64,000 bases of DNA from an uncultured Pelagibacteraceae bacterium (GTDB lineage: Bacteria; Pseudomonadota; Alphaproteobacteria; Pelagibacterales; Pelagibacteraceae), in the NCBI GenBank assembly GCA_902545635.1, contig CACCGT010000005.1, positions 26,918 through 90,917 on the forward strand, in the 5' to 3' direction. The position numbers and the translations under genes were made by a program. The notes below the pieces were generated by a model. It had not been told where the DNA came from, did not search any database, and was given only the letters and a program-made list of their open reading frames with translations. Shown here in pieces: positions 20,066 to 29,367 of the stretch; positions within the stretch are counted from its first letter, which is position 1, and each line of letters begins with the position of its first letter.

Positions 20066-20833
20066 TTAAACCTGTAATACTGAACTAACTAATAACTGAG
20101 TATAAGAATGTTGCGGATCATCTAGTACCTGATCACAAAGTCCAGACTCAACAGCCTCCCCATTTTTCATAACAATAATTTTATCAGCTAACAATCTAAT
20201 CACTGCTAAATCGTGAGAAACGATTACAACTGATAAATTTAATTCTCTAACTAATTTTCTTAACAAATCTAAAATTTTTGCTTGAACAGAAACATCAAGA
20301 CCTCCTGTTGGTTCGTCCATGAAAATTATTTTAGGACTCGTAACCAAATTTTTTGCTATTTGTAATCTTTGCAACATTCCACCAGAAAATGTTCTTGGAA
20401 AATCATCTACTCTACTTTTATCGATTTCTACTTTATCTAACCATTTAAAAATAGTTTGCCTAATATTTCCATAATTTCTTTGTCCAATCGACATTAATCT
20501 TTCACTAATATTTCCACCAGCACTTACATCTAATCTTAAACCGTCTCTAGGATTTTGGTGAACAAAAGCTAATTCAGTTCTTATCAATAACCTTTTCAAT
20601 GACTCAGATATTTCTAGAAAATCAATCGTTTCATTACCTGTTTCAATTAAGATTTTTCCACTATCAGGAATAAGATTGCCTGATATGGAATTTATAAAAG
20701 TTGTTTTTCCTGAGCCAGATTCTCCTACTACACCAACGACTTCCCCAGGATATAATGTCAAATTCATATTTTTGCATCCCACTTGATTACCGTAATATTT
20801 GTTTAAATTATGAACTGACAAAATTGGTTGCAT
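20066..20833 (-). CDS. phnK: Phosphonate C-P lyase system protein PhnK
   Basis: 255 aa ABC protein; YYGNQVGCKNMNLTLYPGEVVGVVGESGSGKTT, VHQNPRDGLRLDVSAGGNI. Confidence 0.95.
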   Translation of the reverse strand: MQPILSVHNLNKYYGNQVGCKNMNLTLYPGEVVGVVGESGSGKTTFINSISGNLIPDSGKILIETGNETIDFLEISESLKRLLIRTELAFVHQNPRDGLRLDVSAGGNISERLMSIGQRNYGNIRQTIFKWLDKVEIDKSRVDDFPRTFSGGMLQRLQIAKNLVTSPKIIFMDEPTGGLDVSVQAKILDLLRKLVRELNLSVVIVSHDLAVIRLLADKIIVMKNGEAVESGLCDQVLDDPQHSYTQLLVSSVLQV

Positions 20834-21715
20834 TTAATTATTTTCCATTCTTTGATTACAATAATTTGTATCTGAACATATAAATGATCTATTACCGTCA
20901 TCATCAGTAATTATTTCATCTAAAAAACTCTCATTTGATCCACAAATAGAACATTTATGAGGTGCCTTTGAGGGATCAAATGGATAATCTTCAAAATCAA
21001 GACTCGTTACTTCAGTATAAGGTGGTATTGCATAAATTCTTTGTTCTCTTCCTGCTCCAAATAATTGAATAGCAGGGTTATTGTTCATTTTTGGGTTATC
21101 AAATTTTGGAATAGGTGATGGGTCCATTATATATCTATCATTTGTCTTTACCGGATAAGCATATGCTGTTTCTATATGACCATTTTTGGTAATATCTTCA
21201 TATAACTTTACATGCATAATTCCATATTCTGATAGTGCATGCATTTTTTTAGTTTCTTGATATCTTGGTTCTAAAAACGCAAGAGGTTCTGGTATTGGAA
21301 CCTGATAAACAAGTATTTGTTTTTCTTTTAACTTTTCTTCTGGAATTCTGTGTCTTGTCTGAATTATCGAAGCTTGGCTTGTTTTTTCTGTGGTCTTAAT
21401 ATTAGCAGTTTTTTTAAAGAAATTTCTAATTGAAACTGCGTTTGTAGTATCATCTGCTCCTTGGTCAATAACTTTTATCACATCGTCAGTTGTTAAACAT
21501 GACGATGTTACTTGAACCCCTCCTGTTCCCCATCCGTATGGCATAGGCATTTCTCTAGATGAAAATGGAACTTGATAACCTGGTATACAAAGAGCTTTAA
21601 TCAAAGCTCTTCTTATCATTCTTTTTGTATTTTCGTCTAAATAAGCAAAATTATAAATTTCATCTTGAGCTGCAACAGTATTTTTTTTATTTTTAAATTT
21701 AAGTACGTTGTTCAT
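20834..21715 (-). CDS. phnJ: Alpha-D-ribose 1-methylphosphonate 5-phosphate C-P lyase
   Basis: 293 aa; PYGWGTGGVQVTSSCL; radical-SAM Cys array CSIC-x21-CSDTNYC. Confidence 0.97.
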   Translation of the reverse strand: MNNVLKFKNKKNTVAAQDEIYNFAYLDENTKRMIRRALIKALCIPGYQVPFSSREMPMPYGWGTGGVQVTSSCLTTDDVIKVIDQGADDTTNAVSIRNFFKKTANIKTTEKTSQASIIQTRHRIPEEKLKEKQILVYQVPIPEPLAFLEPRYQETKKMHALSEYGIMHVKLYEDITKNGHIETAYAYPVKTNDRYIMDPSPIPKFDNPKMNNNPAIQLFGAGREQRIYAIPPYTEVTSLDFEDYPFDPSKAPHKCSICGSNESFLDEIITDDDGNRSFICSDTNYCNQRMENN

Positions 21716-22778
21716 TTTTTTTATACTCTTCTCTAATTTTTCTTACTAAATCCAATTCCGCCTGAAAATCTACATAATGAGGTAATTTGATATGTTCTAA
21801 AAAACCTGTGGCTTGAATATTATCACAATGAGATATAACAAATTCTTCATCTTGAGCAGCAACACCTAAGTACTCCTCACCAAATTCTTTCCATCTCATT
21901 GATCTGTCAACCAAAGCCATAGAAATAGCTTTTCTCTCTAATTGACCAAAAACTAAACCATATCCACGGGTAAATTGAGCAGGTATTTTTTTACTACCTT
22001 TAAATTGGTTTACTGACTCACACTCAGTAAACATGACATCAGCAATATTTATTTCTATACCTAATTCTGGAATTTCAAATTGAACCTCAACGTAACCAGT
22101 TCTTAATTCACCAACAAATGCATGGTTTCTAGCATAACCTCTCTGTGTTGAGTAAGCTAAACCAAGAAGAAAACCCTCATCTCCTCTTGAAAGAGATTGC
22201 AATCGTTCAGATCTTGTTAAAGGAAAATTAATTGGGTTTCTTGTAATATCTTTAGATGTTTTGCCACTAGGTATTTCTTTCTGAATTAATCCTTCTTTAT
22301 TTAAAAAGCTTAAAACATGCGGGATTTCTTTATCATCATATTTTTCAATCTTAGCTTTTTCATACTCACCATCAGCAAGAAGTTTGAAGTCAAGTAAACG
22401 GTGTGTGTAGTCAAATGTTGGGCCTAACTTTTGTTTACCTGGGATATCTTTAAATGTTGCAGATATTCTTCTTAGACATAACATTTTGCCAGTTTCGATA
22501 GGTTTGCTTGAACCAATTCTAGGTAAAGTAGTTCTATAGGCTCTCATTAGAAAAATTGCTTCAATCAAGTCACCTCTAGACTGTTTGATTGCAAGAGCAG
22601 ACAAATCTTTGTCATATAAAGATCCTTCTGACATAACTCTATCAACACTTAAAGTTAGTTGTTCACTAATTTGTTTAATATTTAGTTCTGCTATATTTAC
22701 ATCCCCTCTTCTTATTTCGGATAACCAGGAATGTGCGTTATTTATTGCCTTTTCCCCACCTTTTACTGATACATACAT
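21699..22778 (-). CDS. phnI: Carbon-phosphorus lyase complex subunit PhnI
   Basis: 359 aa; MYVSVKGGEKAINNAHSWL, GYARNHAFVGELRTGYVEV. Confidence 0.97.
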   Translation of the reverse strand: MYVSVKGGEKAINNAHSWLSEIRRGDVNIAELNIKQISEQLTLSVDRVMSEGSLYDKDLSALAIKQSRGDLIEAIFLMRAYRTTLPRIGSSKPIETGKMLCLRRISATFKDIPGKQKLGPTFDYTHRLLDFKLLADGEYEKAKIEKYDDKEIPHVLSFLNKEGLIQKEIPSGKTSKDITRNPINFPLTRSERLQSLSRGDEGFLLGLAYSTQRGYARNHAFVGELRTGYVEVQFEIPELGIEINIADVMFTECESVNQFKGSKKIPAQFTRGYGLVFGQLERKAISMALVDRSMRWKEFGEEYLGVAAQDEEFVISHCDNIQATGFLEHIKLPHYVDFQAELDLVRKIREEYKKNEQRT

Positions 22779-22779
22779 T

Positions 22780-23334
22780 TTATAGCTCTCCTATTTTCAA
22801 TGATCTTGGTATTGAATAAAATTTATCATTATCAACAAAATAAAAATCAAGTCCTAATGGAAATTGCTGGTTATTTTTTTTTATAATCTCTCTATCAGGT
22901 AAAAATATACTTTTAGAACTTTTAATACCAGGACCAGTAATTATGGCATTTGGTTTTTCAAATTTAGACTGGCAAATAATAGTGCACGATTGATCAGGAT
23001 TTTGGTCGTCCCCTTTTTTAAATTCATCTAATGGTAAAAGATCATCCCAAATACCAATTGCAAAATTTGCATTTTTTTTATCTGTAATATTTGCACCTGT
23101 ATTAAATTTAATCCAATCAATAGTTTCTGGATTGTTAATATCACGACCTAAAAAAATATTCGAATAACTGTCACAAAAAGTTTTTATAATTGAACAACTG
23201 GCTGAAAACATTTTTGAAGGCGAATTTATACTGTCTAATATTTCGATCGAACCAGGATATGAAGTTGCAAACAAAATACTTCTAAAATAATCAGCACTTG
23301 TTTGAGAATTATTTTTTTTAGAAACAACTTCCAT
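22780..23334 (-). CDS. phnH: Phosphonate C-P lyase subunit PhnH
   Basis: 184 aa; GPGIKSSKSIFLP, FPLGLDFYFVDNDKFYSIPRSLKI. Confidence 0.93.
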   Translation of the reverse strand: MEVVSKKNNSQTSADYFRSILFATSYPGSIEILDSINSPSKMFSASCSIIKTFCDSYSNIFLGRDINNPETIDWIKFNTGANITDKKNANFAIGIWDDLLPLDEFKKGDDQNPDQSCTIICQSKFEKPNAIITGPGIKSSKSIFLPDREIIKKNNQQFPLGLDFYFVDNDKFYSIPRSLKIGEL

Positions 23335-23337
23335 AGA

Positions 23338-23781
23338 TTATTTATCCTCACCTCTTACCAAGGTAAAAAAATCAACTTTAGTAGCTTCTGTTTTAGATAA
23401 TATTTCATTTCTTTTGTTATTTTTATATTTAATTAATTTATCAATTATATTTCTTTTAATTATTTCTTTTTTTTCAGTTTGCATCAATGCATCACACAAA
23501 GCTGCAATTTTGGATTTATATTTATTTCTACCTTGAACATAACCATGTCCTTGAATTTTTTTATCTAAACTTAATGAACATCTCGTTATAGTTACTTCTC
23601 CAACATTAAAATTATCACCTGTGACGCCTGCTTTTCCTTGAACCATAACACTGCCAATCTCAGGTTCTCTTAACCAATTATATTCTATTTTCATATTTAA
23701 ATTGTCCCAAAGCGATATTAGATAATTTTCATCTGCTGTTGCTAAATAACTTAACCATTGTTTTCTTGATTCATTTTTCAT
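23338..23781 (-). CDS. phnG: Phosphonate C-P lyase subunit PhnG
   Basis: LREPEIGSVMVQGKAGVTGDNFNVGEVTITRCSL; start placed at MKNESRKQW (listed ORF begins four codons upstream). Confidence 0.93.
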   Translation of the reverse strand: MKNESRKQWLSYLATADENYLISLWDNLNMKIEYNWLREPEIGSVMVQGKAGVTGDNFNVGEVTITRCSLSLDKKIQGHGYVQGRNKYKSKIAALCDALMQTEKKEIIKRNIIDKLIKYKNNKRNEILSKTEATKVDFFTLVRGEDK

Positions 23782-23785
23782 AATA

Positions 23786-23801
23786 CTATACAACTAGACA
23801 A
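23786..23801. promoter_or_regulatory. Candidate PhnF operator: 8-bp tandem repeat CTATACAA/CTAGACAA
   Basis: 7/8 identical direct repeats immediately upstream of phnG start, in the phnG/phnF divergent spacer; half-sites resemble HutC-subfamily GT(A/C)TA core. Confidence 0.4.
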
Positions 23802-23847
23802 GTACTAAAATTAAAAATAATTTCAATATATTATTTATTAAAATTTT

Positions 23848-24558
23848 ATGACAACAAAAGATTTGCTTTGGAAGGAAATATACAATTCAATCAAAAGAGA
23901 AATTGTTTTAAATAAGTACAAAATTAATAAAAAGTTAGATTCTGAGAATGACTATGCAAAACAATTTAATGTCAATAGACACACTATAAGAAGAGCTTTT
24001 AAAGAACTTAAAGATGATAATTTAATATATTCAAAAAGAGGTCTTGGAGTATTTGTTAAATCATCAAAAATTAATTACTCAATTAGTAAAAACGTACGAT
24101 TTACCGAGAATATACTTCAAGAAAACCAATCTGTAAGAATTGAAATAAAGAGTTTTGATATTGCTGAATGCAATCCTTTTGAAAAAAAAGAACTCAATTT
24201 AAAAAAAAATGATAAAGTTACACGCATAAATAGCATAGGTTTTGTCAACAAGTCACCTTCTGTTATAACCTTCAGATCAATTCCTTATACAAAATTTCCA
24301 AAATTTATTAATCTTTTTGTTAAAAAACAATCAGTAACAAAAGCTTTTCATTTATTGAATATCAAATCAATTAAAAGATCAAAAACTCTAGTCAATGCAG
24401 AAATTGCAGACAAAATAAAATCAAATTTATTAAATATAAATGAGGGTGAAGCATTATTAAAAACTACATCTGTTAATGTCGATTTTAAAAACAATCCTAT
24501 AGAGTTAAGTGAAAGTCATTTTATTGGATCTAAAATTCAATTTTTAATAAAAAATTAG
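23848..24558 (+). CDS. phnF: GntR/HutC-family regulator of phosphonate genes
   Basis: 236 aa; LDSENDYAKQFNVNRHTIRRAFKELKDDNLIYSKRGLGVFV; divergent from phnG. Confidence 0.9.
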   Translation: MTTKDLLWKEIYNSIKREIVLNKYKINKKLDSENDYAKQFNVNRHTIRRAFKELKDDNLIYSKRGLGVFVKSSKINYSISKNVRFTENILQENQSVRIEIKSFDIAECNPFEKKELNLKKNDKVTRINSIGFVNKSPSVITFRSIPYTKFPKFINLFVKKQSVTKAFHLLNIKSIKRSKTLVNAEIADKIKSNLLNINEGEALLKTTSVNVDFKNNPIELSESHFIGSKIQFLIKN

Positions 24559-24665
24559 ATTTTCTACCTTAGGTTTAAATTTCATATAACTTAAACAAAA
24601 TTTAAAAGATTCATTAATAATATTTTAACATTTATTAAAGATTAGAGGATTAATAAATTCCTCAA

Positions 24666-25490
24666 ATGATTATTAAAAAAGTTAACAAATTTTTCGGTGA
24701 TAATCATGCCGTTAAAAACGTTTCTTTTGAGGTTAACAAACCTCAAATGATAGGAATTATAGGTAGATCTGGGGCTGGTAAATCAACATTACTAAGAATT
24801 ATAAATCGACTTACCGACGCAACAGATGGGTCGATTGAAATTGAAGGTCAAAATATTCTAGATTTAAAAAGTAAGGAAAAGAGATCATGGCAAAGAAACT
24901 GTGCAATGATTTTTCAACAATTTAATTTAGTCCCACGATTAGATGTTCTAACAAATGTAATATTAGGCAGATTAAACTATCAGGGCTCATTTAGAGCATC
25001 TTTAAAAATGTTTTCTCGAGATGAAAGAGCTGATGCTTTGATTTTACTTAACAACTTAGGTATGGCTAACACTGCTCTCCAAAGAGCTGAAACATTATCT
25101 GGAGGTCAACAGCAACGTGTAGCTATATGCAGAGCTTTGATGCAAAATCCTAAAATGATTTTAGCAGACGAACCTATAGCATCTTTAGACCCAATGAATG
25201 CAAGAATGGTAATGGAGTCATTAAGAAAAATTCATGATGAAAAAAATTTAACGGTCATTTCAAATCTTCATACACTTGATACAGCGAAAACTTATTGTGA
25301 TCGAATTATTGGAATGAAAGATGGTGAAATAGTCTTTGATGATTTGCCTGAAAAATTATCTGATAAACTTGCAAGAGAAATTTATGGTGCAGAGGCTGAT
25401 GAAGCTTTTGAACCACAAGTAACATCCACTGAGCTTAAAACAAAAAAAAAGATAAATGGAGATGTTGAGAAAGAATTTGCAACTGCATGA
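24666..25490 (+). CDS. phnC: Phosphonate ABC transporter ATP-binding protein
   Basis: 274 aa; [38 protein letters not shown]. Confidence 0.94.
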   Translation: MIIKKVNKFFGDNHAVKNVSFEVNKPQMIGIIGRSGAGKSTLLRIINRLTDATDGSIEIEGQNILDLKSKEKRSWQRNCAMIFQQFNLVPRLDVLTNVILGRLNYQGSFRASLKMFSRDERADALILLNNLGMANTALQRAETLSGGQQQRVAICRALMQNPKMILADEPIASLDPMNARMVMESLRKIHDEKNLTVISNLHTLDTAKTYCDRIIGMKDGEIVFDDLPEKLSDKLAREIYGAEADEAFEPQVTSTELKTKKKINGDVEKEFATA

Positions 25491-25550
25491 GATCAATAAC
25501 TCATCGTTACAAATAAGTCGTTAGACTAAAATTATAAAAAGGAGATAATT

Positions 25551-26501
25551 ATGTTTAATAAACTAACAAGAGTTATTGCACTTTTGGCTATGGTGTTTTT
25601 TTCAACTCAAGCTAATGCAGTAACTTACACAGGTCCAAAAATGGACTTAAGTAAACACCAACCAGAATTTAGAGTTGGTTTTTTAGGTGACGAAGCAGCT
25701 CAAGATATTATAGCTAGAAATGAATGTTTCATGCCGTATATCGAAGCCGCTTATGGTGTACCTGCTAAATTCTTTACATTTAAAGATTACGCAGGAACAA
25801 TGGAGTCGATGCTAGGTGGTAATCTAGATTACACATGGTTTGGTTCATCCGGATATGCGGGTATGTATCTTAAAGATCCAACTGCAGTAGTACCAGTACT
25901 AACAAGAATGCAGCCAACAGGTGATATGGGTTACTACTCTGTTGCAGTAGCAACTAAAGCATCTGGAATTAAATCAATGGCAGATCTTAAAGGTAAATCT
26001 TTTGGTTGGGCTGACCCTAACTCTACATCAGGTTTTTTAATTCCTTCAATTGAATTAAAGGCTATGGGTATGGACCCAGATACATATTTTTCAAAAACAC
26101 AGTTTTCTGGAGGACATGAAAACAATGTATTAGCGGTAATGAATGGTGATGTTGATGCTGGTGTAACATGGGTATCTGGTGTTGGTAGCTGGGAAGAAGG
26201 ATATTCGTCAGGGAATTTAAGAAAAATGGTTGATAAAGGGATTTTAAATATGGACGACATTGTTCAAATTTGGTCTTCAAAATTAATTCCTAATGGTCCA
26301 ATTGTGATGCCTACTTTTTTACCTGTTAGAGCACACCAAGTAATGATTGGTTTAAAGCAATGGATACACGAGAACGATCCAAAATGTAGCGAAAACGTTG
26401 CAAACGGGATTGTAAAAAAATGGGTTCCGGTGGATCATTCTTTTTACGAATCAGTTGTAGCTGCAAGAAAAGCTAAAATTGAAGCGCAAAAAAATAATTA
26501 A
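25551..26501 (+). CDS. phnD: Phosphonate ABC transporter substrate-binding protein
   Basis: 316 aa; signal peptide; FRVGFLGDEAAQDIIARNECFMPYIEAAYGVPAKFFTFKDYAGTMESMLGGNLDYTWFGSSGY. Confidence 0.95.
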   Translation: MFNKLTRVIALLAMVFFSTQANAVTYTGPKMDLSKHQPEFRVGFLGDEAAQDIIARNECFMPYIEAAYGVPAKFFTFKDYAGTMESMLGGNLDYTWFGSSGYAGMYLKDPTAVVPVLTRMQPTGDMGYYSVAVATKASGIKSMADLKGKSFGWADPNSTSGFLIPSIELKAMGMDPDTYFSKTQFSGGHENNVLAVMNGDVDAGVTWVSGVGSWEEGYSSGNLRKMVDKGILNMDDIVQIWSSKLIPNGPIVMPTFLPVRAHQVMIGLKQWIHENDPKCSENVANGIVKKWVPVDHSFYESVVAARKAKIEAQKNN

Positions 26502-26515
26502 TTAAACCCCCTATA

Positions 26516-26550
26516 ATCAGAGGCAAAGACTGTAAATCTTTGCCTCTGAT
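26516..26550 (+). terminator. Strong hairpin between phnD and phnE (partial terminator / mRNA stabiliser)
   Basis: ATCAGAGGCAAAGA-CTGTAAA-TCTTTGCCTCTGAT, perfect 14-bp stem, followed by TTATTTTT. Confidence 0.85.
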
Positions 26551-26565
26551 TTATTTTTAAAAATT

Positions 26566-27420
26566 ATGACAAAAGCCTTACCTGCCAACCTAGAACAAAT
26601 TGAAGTTAATTTAAAAAAATTAACAAACCAGAGAACTAGGTCCTCGCTACTTGGAATTGCAATTCTAATATTAATTTTTTTTGGTGGTACCTTGGTATCG
26701 TTAGAAGCAAATGCAGGGTCTTTTGGAAGAGGTATAGCTAATTTTTTTAACTACCCTAGAGATTTATTTGTAGACACTTTTGAGATGGGATGGAAATATT
26801 GGCCAAGAGTTGTAAAATACATACCTGAATTAATTATTACTTTAAATATTGCTTTATTTTCAACTTCTATAGGTTTTATTTTAGCAATTATATTTGCAAT
26901 TTTTTCAAGTAGGAATCTAATTAGAAACAAAAAAGTTATTCAATTTACAAAATTTTTAATGGATGTGACAAGATCATTTCCAACATTAATAATAGCAATG
27001 GTGTTTTTATATCTAATGGGTAAATCATCTTTACCAGCTGTAATTGCTATAACAATACATACTGCTGGAGCACTTGGTAAATTATTTACAGAGGCTATAG
27101 AAAATTGTGATGGAAAACCTATTGAAGGTTTAAGTTCTGTTGGTGCAACTTGGACACAGAAGATAAGATTTTCAGTTCTTCCCCAGGTACTACCTTTGTT
27201 TTTAAGTTATGGAATATTGAGGTTAGAAATTAATGTTAGAGAATCTACAATATTAGGTTTTGTTGGTGCAGGTGGAATTGGAGAAATGTTAGCGGCTCTA
27301 ATTCAGTGGAATTATGGAGCTGATGTTTTAGCGTGTATGTTCTTACTGGTTGGTACAATAATTGCATTAGATTATTTGTCTGCATATTGGAGACATAAAT
27401 TAATTGGAGCAAATCAATGA
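26566..27420 (+). CDS. phnE: Phosphonate ABC transporter permease 1
   Basis: 284 aa; DVTRSFPTLIIAMVFLYLMG, GALGKLFTEAIENCDGKPIEGLSSVGATWTQKIRFSVLPQVLP. Confidence 0.94.
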   Translation: MTKALPANLEQIEVNLKKLTNQRTRSSLLGIAILILIFFGGTLVSLEANAGSFGRGIANFFNYPRDLFVDTFEMGWKYWPRVVKYIPELIITLNIALFSTSIGFILAIIFAIFSSRNLIRNKKVIQFTKFLMDVTRSFPTLIIAMVFLYLMGKSSLPAVIAITIHTAGALGKLFTEAIENCDGKPIEGLSSVGATWTQKIRFSVLPQVLPLFLSYGILRLEINVRESTILGFVGAGGIGEMLAALIQWNYGADVLACMFLLVGTIIALDYLSAYWRHKLIGANQ

Positions 27421-28817
27421 GTTCTAGTTTAGCTATTCAAAGAGAAAATATTCGTAAATTATTTCCTGACACATTTAAACAAGCCAGAAAGAGTAGATTA
27501 AGAGGCCAAATAATTTTTTTTCTCGTCTTAGTATATTTAATAGTAGGTTTTTTTACTTTAGATGTTGTTGATATCCCAAAAAAATGGAAACCACAAAATG
27601 CTGCTATGTTTGTCTTAGACACATATGCACACAAAGATCATGTAACAATGAAATGGGAAAATCATGAGGATATTAAAATAGCTTTTGAAGGAAATTATAG
27701 AAGTGTTTATGGAAGAGATAATCTTGATAAATCAATTCCAGATTGGTTTTACAAAAATTCTGATAATGTTGGCAATGTAGTTGAGTTTAATAATAAAGGT
27801 AAGGCAATATTGTACAAAGATAAAGTCGAGATTGTAAATTTTCCAAAATATGAGAGAGATTTTACCATAAAATTAAATTCTAATGGCAAACCTTACCTTG
27901 TAGGTTCAGAGGATTTGGTCATAGAAGATTTAAAAGGTTTTAGAATCACAGAAAATAGAGTTGAATTTAGACCAACTTTGTATGAGAGAATTCAAGTATA
28001 TCCAAAAAAAGTTGAAATTCATCGTTACAGTATCGGATGGAAATATTTTTGGTTTGATTTCTCAAGTCCGTTAGAACCATATACCTTTTTCGAAGCACTA
28101 GGTTTGACTTTTTCTAAAGAAAGAGTTGTTCCTGAAATGTCTAATTTAAAACTTTTCTTAACAGAGATTAAGAATAATGAAGCATTTATGCACGGTAGAG
28201 TTTGGTGGGCTATGCTTGAAACAATTGTTATGGCTGTATTAGGGACAATGTTTGCTACAGTTATGGCTCTTCCCTTATCTTTTCTTGCGGCATACAACGT
28301 TACCCCAATTAAAACTCTGAGATTTATGTTGAGAAGATTATTTGATACTTTAAGAGGAATAGATTTTTTAATTTGGAGTTTAATATTTTTAAGAGCTTTT
28401 GGTCCAGGACCCTTCACTGGTATTTTTGCAATTGGTTTTACTGATACAGGTACTTTAGGTAAATTATATTCTGAAGCAATTGAAAATACTGAGAAGAAAC
28501 AACAAGAAGGAGTTCAATCTACAGGGGCTAGCAAATTTCTACAACATAGATTTGGTATAATTCCTCAAATACTTCCAATTTTTGTATCTCAATCCTTATA
28601 CTATTTAGAGTCAAATACTAGAGGAGCCGTAATAATAGGTGCAATGGGTGCAGGAGGAATTGGGTTACAATTTTTAGGTGCGCTAGCTACTGGAAATGAT
28701 TTTGAAAATGTCGCCTACATGGCAATATTAGTTTTGGCTGTAGTAATATTTATGGATAGATTATCTGCTTGGCTTAGAAGAATATTAATTGGATCAGATC
28801 AATTAATTGTAAGGTAA
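27417..28817 (+). CDS. phnE: Phosphonate ABC transporter permease 2 with long soluble N-terminal insert
   Basis: 466 aa; C-term FDTLRGIDFLIWSLIFLRAFGPGPFTGIFAIGFTDTGTLGKLYSEAIENTEKKQQEGVQSTGAS; overlaps phnE1 stop. Confidence 0.92.
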   Translation: MSSSLAIQRENIRKLFPDTFKQARKSRLRGQIIFFLVLVYLIVGFFTLDVVDIPKKWKPQNAAMFVLDTYAHKDHVTMKWENHEDIKIAFEGNYRSVYGRDNLDKSIPDWFYKNSDNVGNVVEFNNKGKAILYKDKVEIVNFPKYERDFTIKLNSNGKPYLVGSEDLVIEDLKGFRITENRVEFRPTLYERIQVYPKKVEIHRYSIGWKYFWFDFSSPLEPYTFFEALGLTFSKERVVPEMSNLKLFLTEIKNNEAFMHGRVWWAMLETIVMAVLGTMFATVMALPLSFLAAYNVTPIKTLRFMLRRLFDTLRGIDFLIWSLIFLRAFGPGPFTGIFAIGFTDTGTLGKLYSEAIENTEKKQQEGVQSTGASKFLQHRFGIIPQILPIFVSQSLYYLESNTRGAVIIGAMGAGGIGLQFLGALATGNDFENVAYMAILVLAVVIFMDRLSAWLRRILIGSDQLIVR

Positions 28818-28884
28818 ATAGAAAAAATACCTTTATCAAAAATTTTTCTAGAAATTTTAATTTAGGAATTTAAAAAGATAAAAA

Positions 28885-29313
28885 TCAATCTTTCCAGAAT
28901 TTCCACCAAGGTTTTTCTTCCTTTGTTATTTCATTATTGTCAACAACAACTTTAGTTATAGATGGATCCTCTCCATCTACTAATCCTGCTCTAGCAGTTG
29001 TTTTAGCGTCTTCTAATTTTAGTTTTGCCTCAAAAACTCTATTTTCATTACACAATTTCATGCCCTCTTTCATTAATGCTTCTGCCTCAGATGCTTTTTC
29101 GGGACTAGATCTTGAAATATCATTTTTAACAGTGGCTCTTAACATAAGTACGCCAGGGTCTTCACAATTCCCTATTTCATTTTTAAATGTATCCTCAGTA
29201 TTTTGTGAATAACTACTGCCGGCTTGTTGCTCTGTTATTTTAGCATGATTTTCAGCTTGAGTAATAGAAATTGTGGATAAAGTTAATATAAATGAGATTA
29301 AGATTTTATTCAT
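28885..29313 (-). CDS. Secreted/periplasmic hypothetical protein ending in KPWWKFWKD
   Basis: 142 aa; signal peptide ISITQAENHA; two Cys; acidic helical region. Confidence 0.65.
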   Translation of the reverse strand: MNKILISFILTLSTISITQAENHAKITEQQAGSSYSQNTEDTFKNEIGNCEDPGVLMLRATVKNDISRSSPEKASEAEALMKEGMKLCNENRVFEAKLKLEDAKTTARAGLVDGEDPSITKVVVDNNEITKEEKPWWKFWKD

Positions 29314-29367
29314 AATAATCTATTAACTTACTTTTGTTAAAAAAATGTTAAAGAAATAAAAAAATTT

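Noticed and set aside
24559-24665. Riboswitch or Pho box upstream of phnC
   Set aside because: No convincing conserved helix or 7-4-7 repeat seen by eye
25934-26280. Antisense ORFs within phnD
   Set aside because: Overlap a confident CDS and show no conserved motifs
28025-28417. 130-aa antisense ORF in phnE2
   Set aside because: Antisense shadow ORF
28818-28884. AAAAATTTTTCTAGAAATTTT hairpin after phnE2
   Set aside because: Pure A/T pairing expected by chance in this composition
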